Made by a program: the position numbers and the translations under genes. Below are positions 52,924 to 62,190 of a stretch of 64,000 nucleotides of DNA, piece after piece. The first letter of the stretch is position 1. Each line of letters opens with the position of its first letter. The stretch is from VBDM01 sp035651815. Lineage in GTDB: Bacteria; Pseudomonadota; Gammaproteobacteria; Burkholderiales; SG8-39. Under the pieces are notes generated by a model. It saw only the letters and a program-made list of their open reading frames with translations. It ran no database searches and had not been told where the DNA came from. The stretch lies in contig DASRFB010000133.1 of NCBI GenBank assembly GCA_035651815.1, positions 61,156 through 125,155 on the forward strand, read 5' to 3'.

Positions 52924-54189
52924 GTGTTCAACAAGACCGTTCTCGCCAACGGCATCCGCGTGGTTTCCCGCGAGATGCCCGGCACCCGTTCCGTGACCCT
53001 CGGAATCTGGGTGGAAAACGGCTCGCGCCACGAATCCCGCCGCCAAAACGGCATCTCGCATTTCATCGAGCATCTCTTCTTCAAGGGTACCGAGCAGCGG
53101 AGCGCCGCGCGCATCGCCGAGGAGATGGATTCGGTCGGCGGCGTGCTCAACGCTTTCACCGCCAAAGAGTACACCTGCTACTACGCCAAGGTGCTGGACG
53201 AAAATCTTCCGCTCGCGGTCGACCTCCTATGCGACATTTTTCTGCACTCGGTTTTCGATCCTGAAGAGATCGAGCGGGAGCGGCAGGTCATTCTCCAGGA
53301 GATCTCGCAGACCGAGGATACTCCCGACGACTACGTGCACGATCTCTTTAGCCTGGATTTTTTCGCCGATCATCCGCTAGGCCGACCGATCTGCGGCGAT
53401 CCCGAGACCGTCAACGCGCTTCATCGCGAAGATTTTCTCGCCTTCGTCCGCGACCGCTATCTTCCCGGCCGCGTCATCGTTTCCGCCGCCGGAAACCTGA
53501 AGCATGAATATCTCACGGAAGAGATCGCGCGGCGTCTAGGCTCGATTGAGCGAGCTGCGCAATTGCGCGACGGCGAAGGCGCCGTGCCGCAGCTGCAAAA
53601 CGGCATCTTCCAACATGCGAAAAAGCTTGAGCAGGCGCACCTGTGCTTCGGCCTCGCCTCGGTGAATCAGTCGGACCCGCGCCGCTATGTCGCCTACGTG
53701 CTCAATACGCTGCTCGGCGGCGGGATGAGCTCGCGGCTTTTCCAGGAGATCCGCGAAAAACGCGGACGCGTTTACTCCGTCTATTCTTTTCTTTCGTCTT
53801 ACCGCGACATCGGCTATCTCGGAATTTACGCGGGTACGAGCGTCGAATGGAGCGAAGAGGTCGTAGAGCTGGTCATCGCCGAGATCAAAAAGCTCGCCGC
53901 CGGCGAGATCCGCGACGACGAGATCGAGCGCACGAGAAATCAGCTCGTGGGCAATATCATTCTCGGCCTCGAGAGCTCGGATTCGTGGATGCGCGACATC
54001 GCCAAGGACGAGATCTTTTTTGGCCGGGCGATTTCGCTCGACGACGTTATCCGCGACATCCGCGCCGTCACCCGGGACGCCGTCGTCGAGCTGGCGGCCT
54101 CGACCCTCCGGCCGGAAGCGATGGCGCTCACGCTGCTCGCCGACATCGGCAAAAAAAAGCTGGATTTCGGAAGCTCTTTTGGAGTATGA
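52924..54189 (+). CDS. M16-family zinc peptidase
   Basis: 421 residues from a GTG start. The inverted zinc motif HFIEHLFFKG (H-x2-E-H) is at residues about 47-51, and the downstream Glu lies in the ERERQVILQEISQTED helix. MSSRLFQEIREKRGRVYSVY is the second-half signature of processing-peptidase-like M16 proteins. It cleaves small peptides, in the cytoplasm as no signal sequence is seen. It follows pnp by 24 bp and precedes dut by 65 bp, the same order as in several deltaproteobacteria. Confidence 0.93.
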   Translation: MFNKTVLANGIRVVSREMPGTRSVTLGIWVENGSRHESRRQNGISHFIEHLFFKGTEQRSAARIAEEMDSVGGVLNAFTAKEYTCYYAKVLDENLPLAVDLLCDIFLHSVFDPEEIERERQVILQEISQTEDTPDDYVHDLFSLDFFADHPLGRPICGDPETVNALHREDFLAFVRDRYLPGRVIVSAAGNLKHEYLTEEIARRLGSIERAAQLRDGEGAVPQLQNGIFQHAKKLEQAHLCFGLASVNQSDPRRYVAYVLNTLLGGGMSSRLFQEIREKRGRVYSVYSFLSSYRDIGYLGIYAGTSVEWSEEVVELVIAEIKKLAAGEIRDDEIERTRNQLVGNIILGLESSDSWMRDIAKDEIFFGRAISLDDVIRDIRAVTRDAVVELAASTLRPEAMALTLLADIGKKKLDFGSSFGV

Positions 54190-54254
54190 GTTTCTAGTTC
54201 CCGGTCGCGGTATTCGGCCCACGCGGCTGCGAAACGCGAGACTTTTTCTCTTAC

Positions 54255-54710
54255 ATGGAAGAGGTTCGAATTCAGATCATGCGGGTGCGTGACCGCGCGC
54301 GCGACCTGCCTCTCCCCGATTACATGACCGAGGGCTCCGCCGGCATGGATCTCGCGGCCGATCTGGACGAGGACTTGCGCCTCGAACCGCTCGAACGCGC
54401 GCTGATTCCGACGGGCGTCGCGATCGCTCTGCCGAAGGGGTTCGAGGCGCAGATTCGGCCACGGAGCGGCCTCGCGCTGCGCGAAGGCGTGACGCTGGTG
54501 AATAGCCCCGGGACGATCGATGCGGACTATCGCGGCGAGATTCAATTGATCACCATCAATCTCGGCCGCGAAACGGTAATCGTTCGACGCGGACAGCGCG
54601 TCGCGCAGATGATCGTGCAGCGCGTCTGCCGCGTCCATTGGCAGGAAGTCGAAGCGCTGCCGGCGTCTAAGCGGCAAGAAGGCGGCTTCGGACACACCGA
54701 TAAAAAATAA
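54255..54710 (+). CDS. dut: dUTP diphosphatase
   Basis: 151 residues with all five motifs of trimeric dUTPases: AGMDLAAD, RSGLA, GTIDADYRGEI with the catalytic Asp, RVAQMIV and the C-terminal P-loop-like RQEGGFGHT. It hydrolyses dUTP to dUMP, keeping uracil out of DNA. An AT-rich spacer with an inverted repeat follows before purB. The start ATG at 54255 lies 65 bp after the peptidase stop. Confidence 0.97.
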   Translation: MEEVRIQIMRVRDRARDLPLPDYMTEGSAGMDLAADLDEDLRLEPLERALIPTGVAIALPKGFEAQIRPRSGLALREGVTLVNSPGTIDADYRGEIQLITINLGRETVIVRRGQRVAQMIVQRVCRVHWQEVEALPASKRQEGGFGHTDKK

Positions 54711-54722
54711 TATTGAATAATG

Positions 54723-54768
54723 AATGTTGAATTTCTAATTCCAAACTCAAAATTAACCATTCAACATT
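54723..54768. repeat. AT-rich inverted repeat between dut and purB
   Basis: AATGTTGAAT (54723-54732) and ATTCAACATT (54759-54768) are a perfect 10-bp inverted repeat in a 70-bp, conspicuously AT-rich gap. It could form a weak stem with a 26-nt loop. It does not resemble a terminator with a T-run. A functional role is not evident. Confidence 0.5.
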
Positions 54769-54780
54769 AGGGTTCAATCG

Positions 54781-56073
54781 TTGATTGCACGATATACGAG
54801 GCCGGAAATGGGCCGCATCTGGACGGAAGAAAACCAATTCCAGAAGTGGCTCGATGTCGAGATTCTTGCGACCGAGGCCCTCGAACAATTGGGCACCGTG
54901 CCGAAGGGCGTCGCAGCGCGCATCCGTAAAAAAGCGCGCTTCGACGTCGAGCGAATCCGCGAGATCGAGCGCGAGGTCAAGCATGAAACCATCGCTTTCT
55001 TGAGCTCGGTCGCGGAATATGTCGGCGACGAGGCGCGCCACCTGCACGTCGGCATGACGTCGTCGGACGTTATGGACACCGCCTTCGCGCTCCAGCTCAA
55101 AGAAGCGTCGGCGATCTTGATCGAGGACGTCAAAGAAATGATCCGCGTCCTGCGGCGGCAGGCGCTCAAATACAAAGACACGCCGATGATCGGCCGCACG
55201 CACGGGGTGCATGCAGAGCCGATCACGTTCGGATTGAAGTTAGCCGTCTGGCACGAGGAGATGCGGCGCAATCTCGCGCGGCTTCAGGCCGCGGCCGACG
55301 ACGTCGCGGTCGGAATGATCTCCGGCGCGGTCGGCACGTTCGCGCAGATCTCGCCGAAGGTCGAAGCCTACGTTTGTAAGAAGACGGGTCTCAAGCCAGC
55401 GCCGGTCTCGAACCAGATCATCCAGCGCGACCGACACGCCTTTTTCTTCGCGACGCTCGCGGTGATTGCGAGTTCGCTGGAAAAATTCGCCGTCGAGGTG
55501 AGGCATCTGCAGCGCACCGAAGTTCAGGAGGCCGAGGAGCCGTTCACAGCAGGTCAGAAGGGCTCTTCCGCTATGCCGCACAAGCGCAATCCGATTCTCT
55601 CCGAAAACGTCGCCGGCCTGTCGCGGCTCATGCGTTCTTACGCGCTGGCGGCAATGGAGGACGTTGCGCTGTGGCACGAACGGGATATCAGCCATTCTTC
55701 GGTCGAGCGAGTGATCGCGCCCGACGCTACGATCCTACTCGATTTCATGCTGCGCCGAATGACCTACGTCCTCGGCAACCTTGTCGTCTATCCTGATAAC
55801 ATGCTCCGCAACATGGGAAAGAGCGGCGGCGCGATCTTCTCCGAGCGGATTCTCTTGAAACTGGTGGAAAAAGGCATTGCTCGGGACCAGGCCTACCGCA
55901 TGGTCCAGCGTCATGCACTGAAGGTCGGGAGAGAAGGCGGCGAGCTCAAGCGCGAGCTCTTGAGCGATCCGGAGGTCCGGCGCTACCTCTCGCCCGCGGA
56001 TATCGAGGACGCGCTGGATGTAAAGCATCACCTCAAAAACGTCGACGCGATCTTCAAGCGGGTCTTTCATTGA
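54781..56073 (+). CDS. purB: Adenylosuccinate lyase
   Basis: 430 residues from a TTG start; the usual N terminus IARYTRPEMGRIWTEENQF begins here. SSAMPHKRNPILSENVAGL is the fumarase/aspartase-superfamily signature and HVGMTSSDVMDTAFALQL and GRTHGVHAEPITFGLK supply other active-site loops. It splits SAICAR and adenylosuccinate to release fumarate in purine synthesis. It leads the purB-purS-purQ-purL-purF cluster. A later ATG at 54808 would remove the conserved first residues. Confidence 0.97.
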   Translation: MIARYTRPEMGRIWTEENQFQKWLDVEILATEALEQLGTVPKGVAARIRKKARFDVERIREIEREVKHETIAFLSSVAEYVGDEARHLHVGMTSSDVMDTAFALQLKEASAILIEDVKEMIRVLRRQALKYKDTPMIGRTHGVHAEPITFGLKLAVWHEEMRRNLARLQAAADDVAVGMISGAVGTFAQISPKVEAYVCKKTGLKPAPVSNQIIQRDRHAFFFATLAVIASSLEKFAVEVRHLQRTEVQEAEEPFTAGQKGSSAMPHKRNPILSENVAGLSRLMRSYALAAMEDVALWHERDISHSSVERVIAPDATILLDFMLRRMTYVLGNLVVYPDNMLRNMGKSGGAIFSERILLKLVEKGIARDQAYRMVQRHALKVGREGGELKRELLSDPEVRRYLSPADIEDALDVKHHLKNVDAIFKRVFH

Positions 56074-56079
56074 GCGATT

Positions 56080-56322
56080 ATGCGCGCTAAAATTTTTATT
56101 TCCTTCAAGAACGGAGTGCTCGATCCACAGGGAAAGGCGGTCGAGCGGTCTCTGCATACGCTGGGCTACCAGGAGGTCCGCGACGTGCGCATGGGGAAAT
56201 ATCTCGAAGTCGAACTGGACGCCGCGTCCCGCGAAACGGCGGAGGCTCGGCTCCGGGAGATGTGCGATAAACTGCTCGCCAACCCCGTGATCGAGGACTA
56301 CCGATTTGAGATTGAAAATTAA
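56080..56322 (+). CDS. purS: FGAM synthetase subunit PurS
   Basis: 80 residues, the normal PurS length. KIFISFKNGVLDPQGKAVER, LGYQEVRDVRMGKYLEVEL and CDKLLANPVIEDYRFEIE match the family throughout. PurS joins PurL and PurQ to form the three-part phosphoribosylformylglycinamidine synthase. It starts 7 bp after purB. An inverted repeat lies between it and purQ. Ile/Arg-type third positions are mixed here, unlike the left part of the window. Confidence 0.95.
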   Translation: MRAKIFISFKNGVLDPQGKAVERSLHTLGYQEVRDVRMGKYLEVELDAASRETAEARLREMCDKLLANPVIEDYRFEIEN

Positions 56323-56332
56323 GAACATAGAA

Positions 56333-56425
56333 GGCAGCAGCCAGAATTCAGAAGTCGGATGGGAGATATTCTGTTTGCATTCTCCGGCTCTTCCTTCTGA
56401 CTCCTGGCTTGTCTATTTATTCTGA
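56333..56425. repeat. Imperfect inverted repeat between purS and purQ
   Basis: AGCCAGAATTCAGAAG on the left pairs imperfectly with CTTCTGACTCCTGGCT on the right. The spacer contains AT-rich sequence. The 113-bp gap interrupts an otherwise tightly packed purine cluster. It resembles a dispersed intergenic palindrome rather than a coding remnant. Confidence 0.5.
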
Positions 56426-56435
56426 GACCTATTTT

Positions 56436-57152
56436 ATGAGATGGGGCGTCATCGTTTTTCCCGGCTCCTGTGACGATCACGACGTCTACGACGCCATTAA
56501 GCGCGTGCTCAAGCAGAAGGTCGAGTTTCTCTGGCATAAAGACCGGCTGCCCGCCGGACTTGACTGTGTGGTGCTGCCGGGCGGATTTTCTTACGGCGAT
56601 TATCTCCGCTGCGGCGCGATGGGGCGCTTCTCGCCGATCATGGGAGATGTCGTCGAGTTCGCCGCCCGCGGCGGGCTTGTTCTCGGCATCTGCAACGGCT
56701 TCCAGATTCTCTGCGAATCGGGCCTTTTGCCGGGCGCGCTCGTGAGGAACGCTTCACTGCAGTTTGTTTGCAAGCCGGTTTATCTCCGCGTCGAGGAGAC
56801 CGATACCCCATTTACGTCCTCGGCGAAGAAAGGCCAGCTCTTGCGCCTACCGGTGAAGCACGGCGAAGGCTGCTACTTCGCCGACGCCGCGACGCTGGAG
56901 CGCCTCAAGGAAAATCGCCAGGTGCTGCTCCGGTATGTCGACGCCAAGGGAAAAGCCACGGCGGCGGCCAATCCGAACGGCTCGCTCGACAACATCGCGG
57001 GTGTTTGCAACGAGGCAAGAAACGTCTTTGGCCTGATGCCGCATCCGGAGGATGCGACCGAAAAGATTCTCGGCAGCGATGACGGGCTCAAGATCTTCTC
57101 CTCGATTATCTTGGCCGTAGGCAGACCCGAGAAAAAAGCATGGGCGGGGTGA
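56436..57152 (+). CDS. purQ: FGAM synthetase glutaminase subunit PurQ
   Basis: 238 residues from the ATG at 56436, which matches the family N terminus (MRWGVIVFPGSCDDHDV). The class I glutaminase triad is present: Cys in GICNGFQILCESG, and His and Glu in MPHPEDATEK. PGGFSYGDYLRCGAM is the oxyanion region. It supplies ammonia from glutamine to PurL. The stop overlaps the purL start by 13 bp. Confidence 0.96.
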   Translation: MRWGVIVFPGSCDDHDVYDAIKRVLKQKVEFLWHKDRLPAGLDCVVLPGGFSYGDYLRCGAMGRFSPIMGDVVEFAARGGLVLGICNGFQILCESGLLPGALVRNASLQFVCKPVYLRVEETDTPFTSSAKKGQLLRLPVKHGEGCYFADAATLERLKENRQVLLRYVDAKGKATAAANPNGSLDNIAGVCNEARNVFGLMPHPEDATEKILGSDDGLKIFSSIILAVGRPEKKAWAG

Positions 57153-59383
57153 GCGCGCTGAAAATGCCTTCCGAGCCCGCGATCACGGCTGAGATCGTGG
57201 CCGCCCACGGCCTCAGCGAAGAAGAATACCGCAAGATCATCCAGCTTCTCGAACGCGAGCCTAATTATACGGAGCTCGGCGTCTTCTCCGTCATGTGGTC
57301 CGAGCACTGCAGCTACAAAAGCTCGCGGCCGCATTTGAAGCGACTGCCTACGACAGGAAAAGCCGTTATCCAGGGGCCCGGCGAGAATGCCGGCGTCGTC
57401 GATATCGGCCACGGCCTCGCGGCGGTCTTCAAGATGGAGAGCCACAACCATCCGTCGTTCATCGAGCCTTATCAGGGCGCCGCGACCGGCGTCGGCGGCA
57501 TTCTGCGCGATGTCTTTACCATGGGTGCGCGTCCGGTCGCGTCGCTGAACTCGCTCCGCTTCGGCAGCTTCGATCATCCGCGCACGCGCTATCTTCTTTC
57601 CGGCGTCGTCGCGGGCATCGGCGGCTACGGCAACTGCATCGGCGTGCCGACCGTCGGCGGCGAGATCTTCTTCGACGAATCGTACAACGCGAATATTTTG
57701 GTCAACGCGTTCACGCTCGGGATTGCCGAGAAGCGGCGCATTTTCAAAGGGCGCGCCGAAGGAGCGGGCAATCCCGTGATCTACGTCGGAGCGAAGACCG
57801 GGCGAGACGGTATTCACGGCGCCACGATGGCTTCGGAGTCCTTCTCCGACGAATCGGAAAAAAAACGGCCGACCGTGCAGGTCGGCGATCCGTTTACCGA
57901 GAAACTACTGCTCGAAGCGTGCCTCGCGCTCATGAAGACCGATTTGATCATCGGCATCCAAGACATGGGCGCCGCCGGTCTCACGAGCTCCTCGGTCGAG
58001 ATGGCCGAGCGCGGCGGCGCTGGCATCGAGCTGGAGTTATCGCGCGTGCCGCTGCGCGAGACCGGCATGACACCGTACGAGATTCTGCTCTCCGAATCGC
58101 AGGAGCGCATGCTGCTCGTTGCCAGGTCGGGCATGGAAGACGAGGTCAAAAAAATCTTCGAACGCTGGGACCTCGACGCGGTGGTCATCGGCCGAGTCAC
58201 CGACGATCGCATGTATCGCGCGCTCTACAACGGCGAGGAGGTCGTGCGGATTCCCGTAGCCGCCCTCACCTCGGAGGCGCCGGTTTATCAGCGGCCCGCC
58301 GAGCGCCCGGCTATGATGGACGAAGTCCAGCGTCTCGATGTCGACGCCATTCCGGTCCCCGCCGATCTCACGACGGCGCTCAAGCTGCTGCTCGACTCGC
58401 CGAACATCGCCTCGAAAGAATGGGTTTACCGACAGTACGACCATCTGGTGCGGAGCAACACGGTTGTCGGTCCCCCGGGCGACGCCGCGGTGATTCGCGT
58501 CAAGGGCGTAAAGCAGGGGCTGGCGCTCACGGTCGACGGCAACGGCCGCTACTGCTTTCTCGATCCCTACGTCGGCGGCATTCTCGCTGTGGCCGAGGCG
58601 GCGCGCAACCTCGCCTGCGTCGGCGCGCGGCCGCTCGGCTTGAGCGATTGCCTGAATTTCGGCAGCCCCGAGCGGCCCGAAGTGATGTGGCAGTTTGCCC
58701 AGGTGATCGACGGTATGCGCGACGCGTGCGTCACGCTTGGTGTTCCGGTTGTGAGCGGCAACGTGAGCTTTTATAATGAAACTGACGGGGTCCCGATCTT
58801 TCCGACACCTACGATCGCCATGGTCGGTTTGCTCCCTAGGGTCGAGCGCTACGTGACCCCGTGGTTCAAAGCCGAGGGTGATATCGTAGTGCTTCTTGGA
58901 CGCACGCGGGAAGAGCTCGGCGGCAGCGAATATCTGAAGATCGTTCACGGACTTGTGAAGGGGACGCCTCCCTGGATTGACCTGCGTCTCGAGCGGTCGG
59001 TGCAGCAGACGTGTCTCAAAGCGGCGGAGAAGGGAATTCTTCGCTCCGCTCACGATATTTCCGACGGCGGCCTCGCGGTCGCGCTGGCTGAGTGCTGCAT
59101 CGCCGGACCTGAGAAGCCACTGGGCGCGCGTATCGAGCTGCGCGAGATGATGCGTGGCGATGCGCTGCTCTTCGGCGAGTCGCAGTCGCGCATCGTCGTA
59201 TCGGTGAGCGAGGCGGATTTGCCGCGGCTGCGCCAAATCGCCGAGAAAGAGGCGGCGCCGCTGCAAGTCATCGGTGAGGTGGGCGGCGCGCAGTTGTCGC
59301 TCCAGCCGTTCGCGCAAATTGCGGTGGATGAGGCGAAGTCGCTCTGGTCGCAGGGCCTGGAGCGCCGGATGAGAGAGGGATGA
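57140..59383 (+). CDS. purL: FGAM synthetase subunit PurL (small form)
   Basis: 747 residues, the size of the small PurL that works with PurS and PurQ. WSEHCSYKSSRPHLK, GPGENAGVVDIGHG, SHNHPSFIEPYQGAATGVGG and VGAKTGRDGIHGATMASESF are characteristic ATP/FGAR-binding motifs. It converts FGAR to FGAM with ATP and ammonia. The ATG at 57140 lies inside the end of purQ; an ATG at 57164 is possible. Its stop overlaps an ATG of the next gene at 59380. Confidence 0.97.
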   Translation: MGGVSALKMPSEPAITAEIVAAHGLSEEEYRKIIQLLEREPNYTELGVFSVMWSEHCSYKSSRPHLKRLPTTGKAVIQGPGENAGVVDIGHGLAAVFKMESHNHPSFIEPYQGAATGVGGILRDVFTMGARPVASLNSLRFGSFDHPRTRYLLSGVVAGIGGYGNCIGVPTVGGEIFFDESYNANILVNAFTLGIAEKRRIFKGRAEGAGNPVIYVGAKTGRDGIHGATMASESFSDESEKKRPTVQVGDPFTEKLLLEACLALMKTDLIIGIQDMGAAGLTSSSVEMAERGGAGIELELSRVPLRETGMTPYEILLSESQERMLLVARSGMEDEVKKIFERWDLDAVVIGRVTDDRMYRALYNGEEVVRIPVAALTSEAPVYQRPAERPAMMDEVQRLDVDAIPVPADLTTALKLLLDSPNIASKEWVYRQYDHLVRSNTVVGPPGDAAVIRVKGVKQGLALTVDGNGRYCFLDPYVGGILAVAEAARNLACVGARPLGLSDCLNFGSPERPEVMWQFAQVIDGMRDACVTLGVPVVSGNVSFYNETDGVPIFPTPTIAMVGLLPRVERYVTPWFKAEGDIVVLLGRTREELGGSEYLKIVHGLVKGTPPWIDLRLERSVQQTCLKAAEKGILRSAHDISDGGLAVALAECCIAGPEKPLGARIELREMMRGDALLFGESQSRIVVSVSEADLPRLRQIAEKEAAPLQVIGEVGGAQLSLQPFAQIAVDEAKSLWSQGLERRMREG

Positions 59384-59397
59384 GGGGACAGAGCCGA

Positions 59398-60822
59398 ATG
59401 TTCGATAAGTTCAAAGAAGAATGCGCGGTCATGGGCGTCTACGGCCATCCCGAGGCGGCGAACCTGGTGTATCTCGGCCTTTACGCGCTACAGCACCGGG
59501 GCCAGGAGTCTTCGGGCATCGTCTCCTCCGACAGCAAGATTCTGATCTCGCATCGGCAGATGGGTCTCGTCGCCGACGTCTTCAAAGAAGACGTCATCAA
59601 GCGCCTCGAGGGCTCCAGCGCGATCGGCCACAACCGCTACTCGACGACCGGCCACAGCCATCTGCGTAACGCGCAGCCGTTCGTGGTCGAATACTCTCAA
59701 GGGCCGATCGCGATCTCGCACAACGGCAACCTCGTCAACGCGCAGGTCTTGCGCGCCGAGCTGGAGGAGCAGGGCTCGATCTTTCAGTCCACCTCCGATA
59801 CCGAGGTGATCATTCATCTGATCGCGACCTCGAAAGAACCAAGCCTCATGGGCCGCGTGATCGAGGCGCTCGCGCGCGTCCGCGGCGCCTATTCGCTTTT
59901 ATTTCTCACGCCCGACCGCATGATCGCGGCGCGCGACCCGAGCGGCTTCCGGCCGCTGGTGCTCGGGCGCCTGCGCTCGCGCCAGCGCGGCGGGTATGTA
60001 GTCGCCTCCGAGACCTGCGCGCTCGATCTTATCGAGGCGGAATATCTGCGAGAGGTCGAGCCGGGGGAGATCATCACGTTCGGACCGCGCGGCATGGAGT
60101 CGCTGAAACCGTTTCCGCCGGCGCCGCACGCGAAGTGCGTCTTCGAATACATTTATTTTTCGCGGCCGGACAGCAAACTCTTCGGCCACAACGTCTATCA
60201 GGTGAGAAAAGAGCTTGGGCGGCAGCTCGCGCGGGAAAATCCGGTCGAGGCCGATCTTGTCACGCCGGTGCCGGACTCCGGCGTGCCTGCGGCGATCGGC
60301 TACGCCGAAGAATCGGGCCTCCCGCTGGAATTCGGGCTCATCCGCAATCACTACGTCGGCCGAACCTTCATCGAGCCGCAGCAGTCGATCCGTCACTTCG
60401 GCGTCAAGATCAAGCTCAACGCGCAGCGCGAGGTGCTCGAAGGCAAGCGCGTGGTCGTCGTGGACGACTCGATCGTGCGCGGCACCACGAGCCGAAAGAT
60501 CATTCGCATGCTGCGCGACGCCGGCGCTAAGGAAGTCCACATGCGCATCAGCTCGCCGCCGACGATCAGCCCCTGCTACTACGGCATCGATACGCCGACG
60601 CGCTCGGAGCTCATCGCCTCGAACAATTCTATCGAGGAGATTCGCCGCTTCATCGAGGCCGACACGCTCGCCTATCTCAGCCGTGAAGGTATGTACACCT
60701 TCTTGAACGGAGAAAAGCACGGCTTCTGTGACGCGTGCTTCAGCGGCGACTACCCGGTCCATTTTGACGACGCTGGACATACCCGACAATTGCATCTCTT
60801 CGACGCACTGCAACAAAGATAA
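59398..60822 (+). CDS. purF: Amidophosphoribosyltransferase
   Basis: 474 residues from the ATG at 59398. The nucleophile Cys is residue 9 after a short propeptide (FDKFKEE), as in the type that is processed; an upstream ATG at 59380 would lengthen the propeptide. The phosphoribosyl motif VVVVDDSIVRGTTSRKI and the glutaminase motif RYSTTGHSHLRNAQPFV are intact. All four cysteines that bind [4Fe-4S] in the Bacillus-type enzyme are present (KCVFEYIYFSRPDS, SPCYYGIDT, FCDACFSGDYPV). It catalyses the first step of purine synthesis. Confidence 0.97.
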   Translation: MFDKFKEECAVMGVYGHPEAANLVYLGLYALQHRGQESSGIVSSDSKILISHRQMGLVADVFKEDVIKRLEGSSAIGHNRYSTTGHSHLRNAQPFVVEYSQGPIAISHNGNLVNAQVLRAELEEQGSIFQSTSDTEVIIHLIATSKEPSLMGRVIEALARVRGAYSLLFLTPDRMIAARDPSGFRPLVLGRLRSRQRGGYVVASETCALDLIEAEYLREVEPGEIITFGPRGMESLKPFPPAPHAKCVFEYIYFSRPDSKLFGHNVYQVRKELGRQLARENPVEADLVTPVPDSGVPAAIGYAEESGLPLEFGLIRNHYVGRTFIEPQQSIRHFGVKIKLNAQREVLEGKRVVVVDDSIVRGTTSRKIIRMLRDAGAKEVHMRISSPPTISPCYYGIDTPTRSELIASNNSIEEIRRFIEADTLAYLSREGMYTFLNGEKHGFCDACFSGDYPVHFDDAGHTRQLHLFDALQQR

Positions 60823-60842
60823 GCTCTGGAGGAATCACTCAC

Positions 60843-60910
60843 TCCGCTCAGGATCGTCATTGCGGGCGGTGTATGTGTCATCTTAGGCGAAGCGAAGAGT
60901 TCTCTCCGCT
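60843..60910. repeat. Degenerate dispersed-repeat fragment
   Basis: GGATCGTCATTGCGGGC and GGCGAAGCGAAGAGTTCTC recall the two ends of the 'GTCATTGCGAGCGAAGCGAAGCAATCTC' type of intergenic repeat known from many metagenomic genomes. The order fits, but the match is decayed. The assignment is by recollection of the family pattern. Confidence 0.35.
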
Positions 60911-60917
60911 CCGTTTG

Positions 60918-60946
60918 TTGACAAACTGCGTACCGGGCGATATTTC
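60918..60946 (+). promoter_or_regulatory. Candidate promoter of the solute-binding protein gene
   Basis: TTGACA (60918-60923) is followed after 17 bp by TATTTC (60941-60946), a weak -10. An inverted repeat, ACCGGG and CCCGGT, overlaps the -10 region. The ATG of the next gene lies 10 bp later, so either the leader is very short or the gene starts downstream. Confidence 0.4.
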
Positions 60947-60955
60947 CCGGTGCGA

Positions 60956-62014
60956 ATGAAATTTTTCGATCTCCTTTCAATTCTCGTTCTCCTCGCTTCT
61001 CCCTGCGTCGTTTGCGCACAGGAGGCCGACGCCCTGCTCGCGCGCGTGAACGCGCTCGCGCCGAAAGAGCGGCAGGACGCGCTCGTCGCCGGCGCGCGCA
61101 GCGAAGGCGTGCTGGAATGGTATGGCTCCCAGCAGGCCGCCGACGTGCGGGATATCCTCGACGTGTACAAAAAAAGATATCCGTTCGTCGAGGTGCGCTA
61201 CACGCGCGGCGGCGGCACGAACGTCGTCGGACGCGCGTTGACGGAGCGCAAGGCGGGCGCGGACCGCGCCGACATGATCGCCGGACGCGGCAGCCTTCAC
61301 GACGCATTGATGAAAGCGGGCATGGTGGCGAGAAATCTTACGCCTGTGCGGAGCAATCTCCGCGACGGCTTCATGGACGCCGCCGGCGCTTTCATCGGCA
61401 CGTATTCCTACGCTCTGGTTCCCGGCTATAACACGAAGCTCGTGCCGGCGGCGCAGGCGCCGGCGTCATATCGCGACCTGCTCGAGCCGGCGTGGAAAAA
61501 CCAGATCGCGATGGATTACGAAGGCTACGATTGGTTCGCCGGCATTCTGGATTTCATGGGCGAAGCGAAGGGGCTCGAATTCGCGCGGGCGATGGCGCGC
61601 CAGGGGATGCGTCTCCAGCGCGGCCACACGCTGCTCACGCAGCTAATGGCCGCCGGCGAGTTCAAGCTCATCGTGGACGGCTACAGCTATCAGCTGCAGA
61701 CTTTCAAGGAGAAAGGCGTGCCGGTCGACTATGTGGTGCCCGAGCCGATGATCCTGAAGGAGCCGAGCGGCATCTGGATTCTCAAGCGCGCGCCGCACCC
61801 CCACGCCGCCGCGCTGCTCGTCGACCTACTCTTCTCGCGCGAGGTCCAACAGATCTTCGCGGGTCAAAATCGGCTGGCAGCGCGGAAAGACATCGAATGG
61901 AACTTCGGCGGCAAGCGCGTCGGCAGGATACACGTTTTGTCGGCGGAGCAGTGGGGCCCGAAATACGAGCGGCTCGTCAAACAGTTCGGTGAAATCTTCC
62001 GCGCCGGCAGCTGA
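60956..62014 (+). CDS. ABC transporter extracellular solute-binding protein (iron/thiamine type)
   Basis: 352 residues from the ATG at 60956; a GTG at 60950 adds two. A signal peptide (FFDLLSILVLLASPCVVCAQ) leads to a periplasmic binding protein with EGVLEWYGSQQAADVRDILD and YKKRYPFVEVRYTRGGGTNV, typical of the Fe(3+)/spermidine/thiamine cluster. Later EPMILKEPSGIWILKRAPHP and HAAALLVDLLFSREVQQIFA match the same family. No permease or ATPase gene is adjacent, so its transporter must be elsewhere. Substrate cannot be fixed. Confidence 0.85.
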   Translation: MKFFDLLSILVLLASPCVVCAQEADALLARVNALAPKERQDALVAGARSEGVLEWYGSQQAADVRDILDVYKKRYPFVEVRYTRGGGTNVVGRALTERKAGADRADMIAGRGSLHDALMKAGMVARNLTPVRSNLRDGFMDAAGAFIGTYSYALVPGYNTKLVPAAQAPASYRDLLEPAWKNQIAMDYEGYDWFAGILDFMGEAKGLEFARAMARQGMRLQRGHTLLTQLMAAGEFKLIVDGYSYQLQTFKEKGVPVDYVVPEPMILKEPSGIWILKRAPHPHAAALLVDLLFSREVQQIFAGQNRLAARKDIEWNFGGKRVGRIHVLSAEQWGPKYERLVKQFGEIFRAGS

Positions 62015-62136
62015 TGTTTTCTCCACGGCGCTTCGCCGCGTATCGACGGCGAAATCGTCCGGCGGTCGCGCATTCAAACACAACGAGACACCTCGCGCAC
62101 AACGGCGTCGTTTAATTAGCGGGTAAAGACGAGCCG

Positions 62137-62164
62137 GGCCAGGGCAACATCCGTTGCCCTGGCC
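62137..62164 (-). terminator. Strong hairpin terminator
   Basis: GGCCAGGGCAAC (62137-62148) and GTTGCCCTGGCC (62153-62164) form a perfect 12-bp stem with an ATCC loop. It lies 26 bp past the stop of the minus-strand SWIB gene. In that direction it is followed by CGGCTCGTCTTT, a short pyrimidine run. It may also end the convergent transcript of the solute-binding protein gene. Confidence 0.75.
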
Positions 62165-62190
62165 GCTCATCAGGTGGAGAGAATGGGTTC

